From Vitellaria paradoxa (lineage: Eukaryota > Streptophyta > Magnoliopsida > Ericales > Sapotaceae): a stretch of DNA of 64,000 nucleotides. Below are positions 1 through 10,990 of the stretch, piece after piece; positions within the stretch are counted from its first letter, which is position 1, and every line of letters starts with the position of its first letter. The notes beneath the pieces were generated by a model. The model was not told where the DNA came from and ran no database searches. It saw nothing but the letters and a program-made list of their open reading frames with translations. The stretch covers positions 36,610,402 through 36,674,401 of the forward strand of contig CM034238.1 of NCBI GenBank assembly GCA_019916065.1, written 5' to 3'. A program made the translations under genes and the position numbers.

Positions 1-5
1 ACAAA

Positions 6-717
6 TTCAAAGTTTAAACTTAAATCTACTTTCTAAGATTACAAGCACCCCAGGTCTGGGATTCTCGCGTTGTTTGTTCCCACAAGTCACTAATGGCCAC
101 GAGATCGTGCCCTTTGAGTTTCATGAGTATCGGAGCCCGTTTGCTTAGTTTGGATAGTTGAAGGCTACCTTACATGTTCTAAGTTCAAAGTTTAAACGTA
201 AACCTACTTTCTAATATTACAAGCACCCTAATCTCAGATTCTCATGCTATTTATTCCAATAGGTCACTAATAGCCATGAGATTGTGCCTCTCGAATTTCA
301 CGGGCATCAAATCTCGTTTGCTCGATTTGCAAGGTTGGAGGCTATTTTGTAAGCTCTAAGTTCAAAGTTTAAATTTAAATCTACTTTCTAAGATTACGAG
401 CATCCCGGATCTTGGATTCTCGTGCCGTTTATTCTAGCTGGTCAGTAGTGGCCATGAGATTGTTCCCCTCGAGTTTCATAGGTAATGAAGTCAGGTTGCT
501 CGGTTTAGATGGTTGGAGGCTATTTTGCAAGTTATAAGTTTAAAATTTCAACTTAAACCTACTTTCTAAGATTATGAGCACCTTAGGTCTCAGATTCTCG
601 TGCCCTCCATTGCAGCAAGTCACTAATGGCCATGAAAATCGTACTTCTTGATTTTCATGGACAGCAGAGCTTGTTTGCTTGATTTGGGCTATTGTAGACT
701 ATTTTGCAGGTTATAAG
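6..717. repeat. ~178-bp tandem repeat, four units
   Basis: Four head-to-tail units begin at 6, 184, 361 and 539, and a truncated fifth begins at 718. Each opens with a variant of TTCAAAGTTTAAAC followed by CTACTTTCTAAGATTA, so the period is 177-179 bp. The units are clearly diverged. The array runs off the left edge of the window, so its full length is unknown. The period is close to the nucleosomal length common among plant satellites, but a centromeric role cannot be judged from four copies. Confidence 0.85.
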
Positions 718-760
718 TTCAAAGTTAAACTTACTTTTAAAATATTTTAGTTTTTTAATT

Positions 761-1860
761 CTTTTTCAAATGAAATTAGCACCCCTACAAATTATATATA
801 TATGTCTTTAAAAAAATTAAATTTTGATAAAATAGTGATATAAAACTAAAAAAATTACAAACAAATCAAAAATTAGCTTTTCCATATCTAACCAAGCCTA
901 ATTATACAAATTTGATAATTGATAGGCACACATTATATGATATATATCTAATATATATATATCGGTGGCCAGAGTATATGCTGTGTATGTGGAAAACTGG
1001 AGTAACCATTGTACTCTATGCAACTTGCTGAGTACTCTTTACCTTTTGTTGTAGAAACTGGGGTGAACCTGTAAAAGGTGACCTACAACAAGCTTCCATG
1101 TTCTAGAAATGCCTTTACTCTTAACATTTCTTGGGACATCTTTTGGTGCCACTCCCCCCCTCTCTCCCCCCTATATATGTGTGTGTTTGGAATTGTAAAA
1201 TTAATATAAATTTGTAAAAAATACAGTCTTATAATTCGTACTGTGAGCAAAAATTTTAAATTTTATAAAAATTTGTAGAAATGTTTCAAATTTTGTAGAG
1301 CTCAAAACATGTCTATATATATATATTATGAAAATAAATTTGCACATAATGTTTTCTTATTTTACAAAATCCAAATTTACAGAGGCCTTATTTTCAACAA
1401 TATGGTAATGTTAAAGCAAAACATGAAGAAGTTATAATATCACAACTACTAAATACTAGAATAGAGCAGCTTGCCCTACAATTCGTCTACATATAGAGAC
1501 AAAATCTATCTGCTAACATTGTTCTTACCAGAATGTAATAGTACACATGAAAACTTCAGCTAAAAAAAAAAATTGTAAAGTCTAACCTGTTGTATGACAT
1601 TCACTTGCAAGTTGATTTGAAGTATATATTGTCTCAACGTACATATTGGAGTTTCACCATTCTCATTCCTTATTTACCTAGCTGTAAGATTCAAAAGAAA
1701 CAAAGGAAAAGTATTAAAAGAAATAAACCAGGGATGTATATAGTATTGTCATCATTAATTGAACCACCACATGAAATAATTTTCCCACATTCTGAGGTAG
1801 AAAGTTTCAAAATCTCAAATAAAAAGAGAAACATCATAACACAAGATAATACAAAAGAGT
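761..1860. other. AT-rich intergenic stretch, no gene seen
   Basis: This lies between the tandem repeat and the 3' end of the NBS-LRR gene. It contains short TA-rich runs and a C-rich tract near 1150, and no coding region I can support. The 98-codon open frame at 1590-1886 has no recognisable domain and looks like chance. Confidence 0.6.
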
Positions 1861-1863
1861 TAT

Positions 1864-1869
1864 TTTATT
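1864..1869 (-). terminator. candidate poly(A) signal AATAAA
   Basis: Read on the minus strand this is AATAAA, about 105 nt past the stop codon of the NBS-LRR gene. The position suits a plant near-upstream polyadenylation element. In such AT-rich DNA the hexamer also occurs by chance. Confidence 0.35.
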
Positions 1870-1971
1870 CACACAATCATTTTTAAACCCTGAATTGCAA
1901 ATAGCAATAGAAGTACGTAGCCTCTTTGTTTATCAAGTGCAAGGTACCTCCAGTAATTTCTTCGGCAAGCC

Positions 1972-4800
1972 TCATGCGAGCCATGGTTTGAACAACGGTT
2001 CAAAAATGGTTTTTGTGGGGACATCATCCCATTCTAGAGATTCCCGCCATTCTCTTTTTCCTATTATTGCCTGAAGCCTAGGTGCTGCTGTTGGTGAAAG
2101 AGGCAGCCTCCTTAACTTGTCACATCTCGTTACCGTAATTGTTTCCAGTTCACAAGCCATTGTTATGCCCTTGTATATGCTCTCGAGTCTTGGCAAATGC
2201 CAGAGCTCTAATTTCCGAAGCTTTGGGAGTGTGATTGAATTGCTGATGTTGTGATTTTGATTATGGCCTCCCTCTTCTATTATTATTTCCTTGATTTCAT
2301 CACATTTGTACACGACAAGTTTCGTGAGGTTTGGGAAGCTCTGCAACAACATGACAGAGAAGATATTCTTGATATTCTTGATATTCTTGATATTCCTGAT
2401 CACTAATTCCTCAAGGTTAATGGAAATGTTGTTTGGTGTACCGGCTCCGTTAAAAGGAAACACGGATTCTATCCCATTACAGGACCAAAGCCATAGTCTT
2501 CTTAAATTTCTAGCGTCATTCAATGACTGAATGTCAAATACGCTCACCGTGTCATGGAAATCGCACTTCCAGATCCCTAATAAATTCAAGTTGCGGGCAC
2601 CCACCATCGGATCTACTTCACTTCTAGAAAGTTCCACGCCCTCAATGAAAATTGCATTTTCACTTCTAGAAGGTACCACGACCATCCTTTCGATTTGGAA
2701 AAAATTCACGAGAAGTTTGTAATTTTTCAACATTGAGAATTGCTCAGATTTTATATACTTGGTAAGCTGCTCCACATTCTTGATCCGAGCGCTGAGAACT
2801 TCTAATTGCCTGAAGCACACGAGTTCTTCTGCCAATAATTCTACACCTTCTATGAGAACTTCAAGGCGTTGGAGTTGGAAGAGTCTAACTAATTTATAGC
2901 TAGGAAATGTGTCTACACGAGAAAGAAAGTTAGAGAGTCTGAGATCTTTGAGATTAACCAATTCTTCTATACCTTGGGGTATTTTTCGAATGCCTGTCCA
3001 AGACAAATCCAACCGTTTCAATGCCTTTAGTTTCCCCAGCGATGGCACAAACTCTAATTCCTCATTTCCCTCAACCAATAGCGATTGCAAGTTCTCCAAG
3101 TTGGAGATGGACTCTGGCAAAGACTTAATTCTGGTTCTGGACAAATCCAATACCGTGAGGAGAGGCATTTGCGAAAAGAATGAATCTGGAATATCACATA
3201 GAGCAGAGTTTCCATTCAAAAGTAAGGTAGTGAGCCTGTGGAAAATTGGTGGATTGGAGGGAAGAACTTTTATTCTGTTCCACATTAAGGAAACCTTCTC
3301 TGGATCCTTATCCCATACTTCATCTGATACTTCTCGTATCCCCATACCAGCATGTACCAAGAATCGTGGGCCAATTATTTTGAGAGCCATTTCTCTAATC
3401 AAATCATGCATCCGCACAAAACTTTTGTCCCCTTCGAAATATATTTCAGATTCAGAGCTCTCCTCCAACAAGCAAGAATTTATGAGCTTATTCAATGCAG
3501 ACCAACCATCATCAAACATCGCTTCTCGACTGTGCTTCTGGGCAATTAGTCCGTCAGCAATCCAATACTCTATCAGCTTTTCTGTAGGGATTTTATGGTC
3601 TTCTGGATACATTGCACAGTGTAAGAAACATTGTTGGAGGTCCTCGTCTTTGAGGCGACTGTAACTAAATTTCAGTCGCTTATATACCACATCTTCATTG
3701 TCCTCGCCAATGCCTTTTCTCCCGCTGTTCAATTCGTTTAGTGCATTTCTCCACTCGCGAATGTCATTTACTCCCCTCATACTTCCAGCTACTGTGATAA
3801 TTGCAAGGGGCAGTTGAGCACATTCTTTGGCGACTTTAATTGCAATTTCTTTCACTCGAGGAGTAAATATTGTTGGAAGGTTAAGCTCGCTCATAAATAG
3901 ATCCAGTGCTTCCTGCTCGGTGAGAATCTCCACTTTAACAGGTTTGCAACCCATCCTCCTGCACACATCAGAGGATCGTGTAGTTATCACCAGTTTACAT
4001 CCATTGGAACTGGTTGGTTCTGGAATACCCACCTCCTCCAGCTCAAAATATTTCCATAGATCATCCAAGATGAGTAGATACTTGTTCTTCTCCGAAAGCA
4101 TTGCGTGCAATAGTGTCGCTCTTTCCGTGGCATGCCTAAATTTAGAAAGGTCGAGGTCCAGTTTGTTAGCTATCTCCTCCTGAATTTTTGTAATGCTGAG
4201 CTTACTAGAAACTGTGACCCAAATAATGCTTTCAAATTTATGATGATCATCCAGGAGCCAATTGTTGATCTGATGCATGAGGGTTGTTTTGCCAACTCCC
4301 CCCATTCCATAAACACCAATCCTTCTATCTACATCATCCATCAAGCAATCCCAAACTTTCCTCAAGTTCCTTTCACTTGTGCCTTCACAAAAAAATCTTT
4401 TTGTTGGAATGAGCATTTTTGGCAGAGGTGCATTGGTCAGCAAACCATCAGGAAAACGGCCATTATCATGGAGTTCGACCACTGCTGGAATCTTCTCCAC
4501 CACTCTCTTTCCCACTAATAGGCGTGAGACATACTTCCCTTCTCCGGCTTCTTGCTCAAGTCTTGAAACATCACGTCTGGCCTCTTGCACATCTTCCAAC
4601 CAACCTTGAACTTCTCGCTTTCGTCTTTTCCATGGTCGCTCTGCACTGCTCAATTCTGTCTTTATATCCTCCTCTCGACGGTGCAAGTCATCCATCTTCC
4701 TTTTGAGATTTTGCATGTTTGTGCCAAGGTTCTTGTAATATCCAATCCATTTTCCAGTTGTCTCCCACGCATTCTTCCCCATTTCGGAAATTGAACCCAA
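1972..4800 (-). CDS. CC-NBS-LRR disease-resistance protein (RPS2/RPS5-like CNL)
   Basis: A single 942-codon reading frame with no intron in the coding part. In this family the protein is an intracellular immune receptor: the NB-ARC domain is an ATP/ADP switch and the LRRs sense an effector or a guarded host protein. Residues ~25-85 are charged and helical, fitting a coiled coil. NB-ARC motifs follow in order: P-loop GMGGVGKTT (165-173), kinase-2 LLILDDLWK (242-250, the final W marking the non-TIR class), RNBS-B VITTRSS (271-277), QLPLA in place of GLPLA (329-333), RNBS-D CFLHCAMYPED (391-401) and MHDL (464-467). Leucine-rich repeats run from ~515 to ~900. Length is normal for the class. The start is the first ATG; a second Met at residue 7 is possible. 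There is no TIR domain, signal peptide or membrane segment. The ligand is unknown. Confidence 0.93.
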   Translation of the reverse strand: MGSISEMGKNAWETTGKWIGYYKNLGTNMQNLKRKMDDLHRREEDIKTELSSAERPWKRRKREVQGWLEDVQEARRDVSRLEQEAGEGKYVSRLLVGKRVVEKIPAVVELHDNGRFPDGLLTNAPLPKMLIPTKRFFCEGTSERNLRKVWDCLMDDVDRRIGVYGMGGVGKTTLMHQINNWLLDDHHKFESIIWVTVSSKLSITKIQEEIANKLDLDLSKFRHATERATLLHAMLSEKNKYLLILDDLWKYFELEEVGIPEPTSSNGCKLVITTRSSDVCRRMGCKPVKVEILTEQEALDLFMSELNLPTIFTPRVKEIAIKVAKECAQLPLAIITVAGSMRGVNDIREWRNALNELNSGRKGIGEDNEDVVYKRLKFSYSRLKDEDLQQCFLHCAMYPEDHKIPTEKLIEYWIADGLIAQKHSREAMFDDGWSALNKLINSCLLEESSESEIYFEGDKSFVRMHDLIREMALKIIGPRFLVHAGMGIREVSDEVWDKDPEKVSLMWNRIKVLPSNPPIFHRLTTLLLNGNSALCDIPDSFFSQMPLLTVLDLSRTRIKSLPESISNLENLQSLLVEGNEELEFVPSLGKLKALKRLDLSWTGIRKIPQGIEELVNLKDLRLSNFLSRVDTFPSYKLVRLFQLQRLEVLIEGVELLAEELVCFRQLEVLSARIKNVEQLTKYIKSEQFSMLKNYKLLVNFFQIERMVVVPSRSENAIFIEGVELSRSEVDPMVGARNLNLLGIWKCDFHDTVSVFDIQSLNDARNLRRLWLWSCNGIESVFPFNGAGTPNNISINLEELVIRNIKNIKNIKNIFSVMLLQSFPNLTKLVVYKCDEIKEIIIEEGGHNQNHNISNSITLPKLRKLELWHLPRLESIYKGITMACELETITVTRCDKLRRLPLSPTAAPRLQAIIGKREWRESLEWDDVPTKTIFEPLFKPWLA
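2362..2397 (-). repeat. 9-bp in-frame repeat in the LRR region
   Basis: Four consecutive 9-bp units (GATATTCTT on the plus strand, the last ending CCT) sit inside the NBS-LRR coding region and encode a repeated Lys-Asn-Ile. Because the unit is three codons, copy-number change would alter LRR spacing without breaking the frame. Confidence 0.85.
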
Positions 4801-4840
4801 AATTCTAAGCCCTCTTTAATTCCTGAAAATAAATAAATGT
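4801..4840 (-). promoter_or_regulatory. candidate 3' splice site of a 5'-UTR intron upstream of the NBS-LRR gene
   Basis: On the minus strand a TTTATTTATTTTCAG tract ends at 4823, 22 nt before the ATG. It is a good plant acceptor (U-rich then CAG). 5'-UTR introns occur in some plant NLR genes. The matching donor and first exon were not identified, so this is inference. Confidence 0.35.
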
Positions 4841-5262
4841 TGAGGACGATTGTAGTTAGAAGGAATAAATCATGTGGAAAACTTCAACATCAAGTGTGAT
4901 AGCATTTAGAAATTGTCTTAAACTTTGATTTAGAAAAACAATAGCAAGACATAAAAAATTATTATGCCAACGCAAGCAAATTAGGTTCATTTTCACCCCC
5001 AAAAATGACTTGTGTCATGAACTCATAAATATAATATTGTTCGGTAAGTTTGTGCTCTAATGTTTTCATTTTTTTAACTTGAAATATCCACCAATTTGGT
5101 GGATGGTTTGACAAACAAACAAAAATGTGATCTGCAAAATAATATTGATGAATTATTTGGTTTTTTAGTCCCTTATAACAAAATATAATAAGAAACAAAA
5201 TAATCTGCTGCTAGAATTTAAATATAACATGATATAATCTCACTAAACAAGTGTTGAGAATC
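4841..5262. other. upstream region of the NBS-LRR gene, AT-rich
   Basis: The promoter of the NBS-LRR gene should lie here or beyond the MITE. I cannot point to a convincing TATA box or known cis-element among many AT-rich runs. A 78-codon open frame at 4962-5198 shows no domain. Confidence 0.4.
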
Positions 5263-5265
5263 TTA

Positions 5266-5590
5266 GGCGTCATTTGATTTATTTTTCTATGTTTGTTTTT
5301 ATTTTATATTTTCTGTTTTGAGCTCATTTTTATTTTGTACTTTTGAAACAAGAAAAACAGTTCAAAACTTATTTGGTTACTTCTATTTTCAAAATTTGTT
5401 TTAGAAAATAGAAAATGAATTTACACATGAAATGAAAAATAACAAAAAGTTATTTTAAGAGTTTTTAACCAAAAACAAAAAAAAAAAAAAAAAAAACAAA
5501 ATTCAAACTAAGAAAAACTGAGTATTTTCTGTTTTCTCGTTTTGAGATTTTAACACAAAACAAAAATAGAAAAGTAAACCAAATACTATC
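5266..5590. mobile_element. Tourist-like MITE (PIF/Harbinger type), foldback
   Basis: A 325-bp non-coding element with long imperfect inverted ends: the left end reads GGCGTCATTTGATTTATT and the reverse complement of the right end reads GATAGTATTTGGTTTACT. It is flanked by direct TTA repeats (5263-5265 and 5591-5593), the target duplication typical of PIF/Harbinger MITEs. A related copy lies at 62055-62376. Family assignment is inferred from ends and TSD only. Confidence 0.65.
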
Positions 5591-5595
5591 TTAAG

Positions 5596-6460
5596 AATTT
5601 GTTTTTGTTCTGTTGTTAGGATAGTAAAAATTTAAGAAATGTTGTCCATAGAAAATAATTGGAGAAATATTATTAATAAAAACACATTATGAAAGTATGA
5701 TTTTAGAAAAGTTTAAAAATGCATTTTGAAAATACGCTTTTTATCAATCAGGCGGAACACCACATCTAATAGGTAGACATATGAGTTTGGGCTCCACTAC
5801 ATAGAAATAGATATATGAGAAATGCAAAAAAATAATAATAATAATTCAAATACATATATGGATGAAACCGTTCAAATCCACAGGTTGAGTATCCATAGGA
5901 AAAAAAAAAAAAATCCTTTGTACATGCGTACAAATGTACTAAATGGGCATCTCACGGCCCTAACTGAAGTGAAGCACAATTGCACTAGCTTGAGTCGTTT
6001 GACCGTTTCAGATGAATCACGTTCGAATGACTCCTCTTACTACACACTCTCTCTCTGGACATGTGAATTGGCATCAGGGTCGAATTTAGAATTTATGATT
6101 AATGGGTAAAATTACATTTTAAGATAAATGAGAGTAAAAATAAAAATATAGTGGCAGTAAAATATAGAAAAAATATAATTTATAGTAAAACAATAACAAA
6201 ATTAATAGAATTTTAGTACAATTTTACAAGTCAGCAGGCTAATTGCCTCCAATGGACACTTCTTGGGTCCGCCCCTTCCCCAGTTTGGTTGCTTTATTTT
6301 CATATGTTTCTAATTTGGGAGGAATATGGGTGAGGATTAGTGATTTAATTTTTGGGATTTTTTTCTTTTAAAATTTGCATGATTCACAGCTATGTTTCAG
6401 TGTTTTTGGTTGCTTGAAGGAATTGCATTGATTAAGATGAATCTATAATTTTTTTTTTTT
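5596..6460. other. intergenic stretch, no gene seen
   Basis: AT-rich DNA with short A and AAT runs. A 95-codon open frame at 5822-6109 has no recognisable feature. I see nothing else I can support. Confidence 0.5.
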
Positions 6461-6629
6461 GGGATAAAATATAGAAATTACTGCTATAATTTACATTTAG
6501 TGTCACTTTAATTTTTCAAGTTTTAATTATAACAGTTAAATTTCTAGATTTTTGGTTAAGCAGCAATTCAATCATTCTATCAATAATCCATTATACACAA
6601 CGTTAGAGTGAGGGTAAAAATGTAATTTT
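6461..6629 (+). mobile_element. solo arm of a MULE-like foldback element
   Basis: From GGGATAAAATATAG to GGTAAAAATGTAATTTT this closely follows the left arm of the foldback element at 53794-55124, including the middle part TTTTAATTATAA and CAATTCAATC. No opposite arm follows, so it is a fragment or a solo arm. Confidence 0.6.
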
Positions 6630-6899
6630 GCTTTCATCTTCCCTAACACCTAATTAAATTGACCCATCTCCCCTTCTTTCTTTATTTATATACTAGCGAA
6701 TAATTCGTACCTATGACATTCATCAACTAAAATTAAATATACACGCAGTCGAAATTGAAATATGTTAGCACGTTTTCCCTTTACAAAAACCCAAAATAAA
6801 TTGTCTTTTTATTGTATTATTCTTGTTTAGCAAAATTTTTGTCTTTCTTAATATATCTCTTCAGATATCATCATTAGTTTAACTCAATGATTTGTCAGA

Positions 6900-7528
6900 C
6901 TATAAAGTAACCCAAAGATTGAGCGAGAGTTTCAAAAGAAGCTAAAACTTCTTTGGCCAAGAGGTACCACCACCTAGTCCCATTCCTGGTTATTTTGTAG
7001 CAACATAAGAACTTTTTCCATTGTCAAGTCACACCTGGTGGTTGCTCGCCAGAGCACAACACACCTGATTATGATCCTCTAGTCGTTAGGTTGAATCTGA
7101 CCATGTGCCAGATTGAGTTGATTCAGGATCCTCTGAATAGGCTTAAAAAAAGGAACCAAAGGCCATTTGTGAGGGCACCCTCATATACTATAATCTCGCC
7201 CCCCTCTTGGCAAACAAGCCCAGTCTTTATCTCTAGGGAGTTTGAAGGCCACAGAAGTGAGGAATTGGTGTGCAGATCGAATTCTTCTCAATCTGGCCAA
7301 TTCGAGGATAGACTTTACCCCCTCGGCCAAGAAGCTGTAATCCCTAACTATGGGGATGATCAATTCTTAAGGACAATCTTACCCAAGAATGTAATAAACC
7401 TTCTCCAAGACTAGAAAATCAAGGGAGCAGATGTACGATTTGAGATAGAAAAGGCAATGAGAAGTTTGAAAAATGCAAAGCGTGGGAACCAAAAGCCAAA
7501 TCGTTAGGCCTAATTTTCGAAATGGACG
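6900..7528 (+). other. older unidentified sequence, left of the chromovirus insertion
   Basis: This stretch is less AT-rich than its surroundings and carries a 107-codon open frame (7091-7414) with no domain I recognise. It is the left part of a sequence into which the chromovirus at 7529-15033 inserted, and it continues at 15034, where a short open frame resumes. It could be the relic of an older retroelement or of a gene. No function is proposed. Confidence 0.35.
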
Positions 7529-7911
7529 TGGTGTGGACACCAGTAGATGATATAGATGTGTGTATGGACGTCGGGCCAAGGAGGCCCAACCATTATTATT
7601 ATGGACTAATTATTAATATTTATTTTAGTTAATTAGGTTCTATTTATTTATTATTTTGGACCCATTTGTTTTGGAATATTTTAGTAATAGGTTTATTTTA
7701 TTTTAGGCCTTTGTGTTAGACCCATGATATTTTCAATTTAAACCCTAATTAGGGCTAGTTGAACATTGATTGATTGATTGAATAATTCTGATTACTTTTC
7801 TCTCCTACGGCTGCTCTTCCCCCCTTCATTCTTATCTTCTTCTTGTCTTTCTTCTTCTTCTTCTTCTTCTTCTTCTTTGATCCTTTCTTTTTTCTACTCA
7901 ACCCTACATCA
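7529..7911 (+). repeat. 5' LTR of the chromovirus
   Basis: Begins TGGTGTGGACACC and ends CCCTACATCA; the same ends occur in the 3' LTR. It contains a CTT-rich microsatellite near 7848-7878. The reverse translation of that microsatellite gives a spurious poly-lysine frame. Confidence 0.88.
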
Positions 7912-7915
7912 ACTT

Positions 7916-7927
7916 TGGTATCAGAGT
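7916..7927 (+). other. primer-binding site, initiator tRNA-Met type
   Basis: TGGTATCAGAGT lies 4 nt after the 5' LTR and matches the usual plant tRNA-Met primer site TGGTATCAGAGC except for the last base. Confidence 0.85.
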
Positions 7928-7969
7928 AAAGGATCCTACAAACTTTCTCAACCCTCATCCCTGTTTTAG

Positions 7970-9765
7970 TCTAAAAAAAAAAAAAAAAAAAACAGCGGCA
8001 GTTGCCTTAGCCGCAACCACCGCCCTTACGCGCCATCAACCATTTCGAATATGTTTTGCACAATTCTAGTAATATTTGTCTCCGATGAACTCCACTAGTG
8101 GCATCACCTACCTCTGGTGAATTCGTCGGTGACCCTAACAACCTCCGACGACTTTTTCGGCGAACTTCAGCAAAGTCCAACAGCACCACTTTCCTCCAAT
8201 GAACTCACAGGTGACCCCAGTGACCTCCGGTGACCTCCGGCAAACTCCAGTGACTTTTTCAGCGAACTCCGGCGAGGTCCAGACTCCTCTAGACCACATC
8301 TCGGTTCATTTTTGGTGGATTCTAGAGTAGTAGTGCACTTTCGATTCCCAATTTGAATGGTAACTTCGCTCCGTTATATTTTTTGTGTTATTAACTACTC
8401 TCTAATTTAGCAATTAATTGAATTATTGTATGCATTGTACCTACACTCATTCCAACATCCATTTTATTTTCCCTACATTGATCCCACTACCCACATTTGT
8501 TCTATCCAATCTTTTTTTTTTTTTTTTTTTTTTAACGGAGAATCAAACGCAAAGAAAAAAGTAAATAAACACTTGGTATATCACTCAAAAAAAAAAAAAA
8601 AAAACAGTCGCAGTCGCAGCAGCCGCCGCAGCCGTAGCAGTCGCCACCTCCACTCTTATGCACCATCAAGCCTTTCGAAAACATTTTGCGCAATTCTAGC
8701 AATATTTATCACCAGCGAAGTCCACCAGTGGCATCACGTACCTCCGGCGAACTCGTCGGTGACCCCAACAACCTCCGGCGAAGTCCAGCAGCACCACCTG
8801 CCTCTGATGAACTCACAGGTGACCCCAGTGACCTCCGGCAACTTTTTCGACAAACTCTGACGACTTTTTCGGTGACCTCCGACGAGGTCTAGACTACTCC
8901 AGACTACATCTCGGTTCATATTTGGTGGATTCCAGAGCAGTAGTGCACTTTCGATTCCCAATTCGAACGGTAATTTTATTCCGTTATATTTTTGGTGTTA
9001 TTAATTACTCTCTAATTTAGCAATTAATTGAATTATTGTGTGCATTGTGCCTACACTCATTCCAATATCCATTTTATTTTACCTACATTGATCCGACTGC
9101 CCAAATTTATTCTATCTTATCTTTTTTTTTTTTAAAGGGGAATCAAAACGCAAAGAAAGAAGTAAATAAACACTTGGTATTTCACTCAAAAAAAAAAAAA
9201 AAAAAGAAAATAGCAGGTGCAGCCGCCATTGCCGTTTTTTCGCACCATCAAGCCTTTCGATTACGTTTTGCACAATTCTAGCAATATTTATCTTCGGCAA
9301 ACTCCACTAGTGGCATCACCTACCTCCGACGAACTCGTCAGTGACCCCAACAACCTCCAGTGACTTTTTCGGCGACCAGCTGGCGACCTTCGGCGACTTT
9401 TCCAGGGAACTCCGACGAAATCCAACAACACCACCTGCCTCCGATGAACTCATAGGTGACTCCAGTGACCTCCGGTGACATCCAATAACTTTTTCGACGA
9501 ACTCCGGTGACTTTTGTGGCGAACTCCAACGAGGTCCAGACTATTCTAGACCACATCTCGGTTCATTTTTTGGTGGATTCCAAAGTAGTAGTGCACTTTC
9601 GATTCCCAATTCGAACAGTAACTTTGTTCCGTTATATTTTTTGTGTTATTAACTACTCTTTAATTTAGGGCATTGTGCCTACACCCTTTCCAATATCCAT
9701 TTTATTTTCCCTACATTGATCCCACTGCCCACATTTGTTCTATTCTATCTTTTTTTTTTTTTTTA
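7970..9765 (+). repeat. ~600-bp tandem repeat in the chromovirus leader, three units
   Basis: Three diverged direct copies begin near 7970, 8588 and 9188. Each starts with a poly(A) run and a CAG-rich stretch, passes through many CTCCGGTGA/CTCCGGCGA-like short motifs, then a shared block containing AGTAGTGCACTTTCGATTCC, and ends in poly(T). The third copy is shorter. The repeat lies between the primer site and gag. Its open frames (for example 8426-8860) are not conserved between units and I do not treat them as genes. Confidence 0.8.
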
Positions 9766-9834
9766 CCCTTCCTTAATTTTCCCTTTATTTCTTAAAACCA
9801 AATAAAATACCTTCACCTATATACCTTAAGCAAG

Positions 9835-9905
9835 TGATAAACCAAGTGTTTATTTACTTTTTTCTTTGTATTTTGATTCCCTGTTAAAAAAAAAATAGAA
9901 AGACA
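9835..9905 (-). repeat. inverted copy of part of the leader repeat
   Basis: The stretch around AAGTGTTTATTTACTTTTTT is the reverse complement of segments at about 8525-8580 and 9130-9182 in the direct repeats. It could form a hairpin in the element RNA or mark a template-switch rearrangement. Confidence 0.7.
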
Positions 9906-10057
9906 GAACAATTGCTTGCTCCTTGTTCAAGTTATCTTATAATCTAATCAACATCTAGAGTTTTACGTGTCTTTACATATAAACAGTTTAGGTTTATATT
10001 AGTAGTAAGTTGCACGAGTCGTTATTGATATCAACAAGTTTGTCATAGAATCTTTGT

Positions 10058-10990
10058 ATGCAATTACGTAGTGGTCGCACATTGGCATCCTCTAGCACTA
10101 TGGCAAATGACCAATTGCAAACCCAATTAGCAGCCCTCACTGAAGCCATTCAAAGACTAAACACTAGGATGGACAAAATTGAGGAACACACTAGACCTAG
10201 GAATCCTGATAGAGACTTGGTGCCACAACGTAGGAATGACAGGTCACCTGAGCGTAATGATGATAAATTAATGAAACAAGTCAAAGTAGAGGCCCCGACT
10301 TTTGATGGTCGCCTAGATCCTTGGGTGTTCACCAAATGGTTAAAAGATATGGACCGCTTCTTTGAGTGGTACCAGTTTTCTAAAGAGAGAGTGTCAGTTT
10401 GCTAAGATGAAACTAATAGAGAGTGCCCAATTGTATTGGGAAAGTGTTGAGAATTTGCTTACTAGGCATCATGAGCCCCCGGTTGTAGATTGGGAGGAGA
10501 TGAAAATGAGACTTAAGCGCAAGTATTTGCCTTTGTCTTATCATGGTAATTTGCTAGATCAGTGGAACGATATCCGATAAGGTAATAGGCTAGTGAAAGA
10601 ATACATAACCCAATTTGATGAACTTATGATGAGATGTAATGTTCAAGAGGATGAGGCTGTTACTTTGAGTCAGTTTAAACGTGGTCTTAGTGATGAGCTG
10701 CAAAGAGATGTTGTCCTTAGGGGAGTCACCACTTTAGACGAGGCCTACACTCTAGTCCAGAATTACGAACTAGTAGCTAAGCCCCAATTTGTAAAGCGCA
10801 ATGACAGTCACCCCATTAATAACTGTCCTTCAGCATCAAACACTACGTCTGTTTTGGGATCACACCCTAGTACCCAGGCTATGAAAGATAATAAGAATAA
10901 GAGTAATTTACTTGGGGGTCCTAGAAATAACTCTTGAGTCCAATGTTTTAAGTGCCACGGTTTGGGGCACGTATTTGCTAGCTGCCCCTC
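10058..10990 (+). pseudogene. gag: chromovirus gag, broken
   Basis: Starts with a charged, coiled-coil-like N-terminus, then a retrotransposon gag domain (capsid) spread over three frames: 10058-10405, 10362-10580 and 10593-10937. There is a frameshift near 10390, a stop near 10578 and a TGA at 10935-10937 just ahead of the zinc knuckle. The knuckle itself (C-x2-C-x4-H-x4-C, about 10943-10985) keeps all four ligands. In an active element gag forms the virus-like particle; this copy cannot make it. Confidence 0.85.

Noticed and set aside
1..760. CRISPR-like array
   Set aside because: The repeats are long, contiguous and without unique spacers, and the DNA is plant nuclear; this is an ordinary tandem repeat.
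2909..3664. 251-codon plus-strand frame opposite the NBS-LRR gene
   Set aside because: It is antisense to a clear coding region and has no domain; it is a shadow of the real frame.
7755..7958. Frame encoding a poly-lysine protein
   Set aside because: It is the antisense of the CTT microsatellite in the chromovirus 5' LTR.
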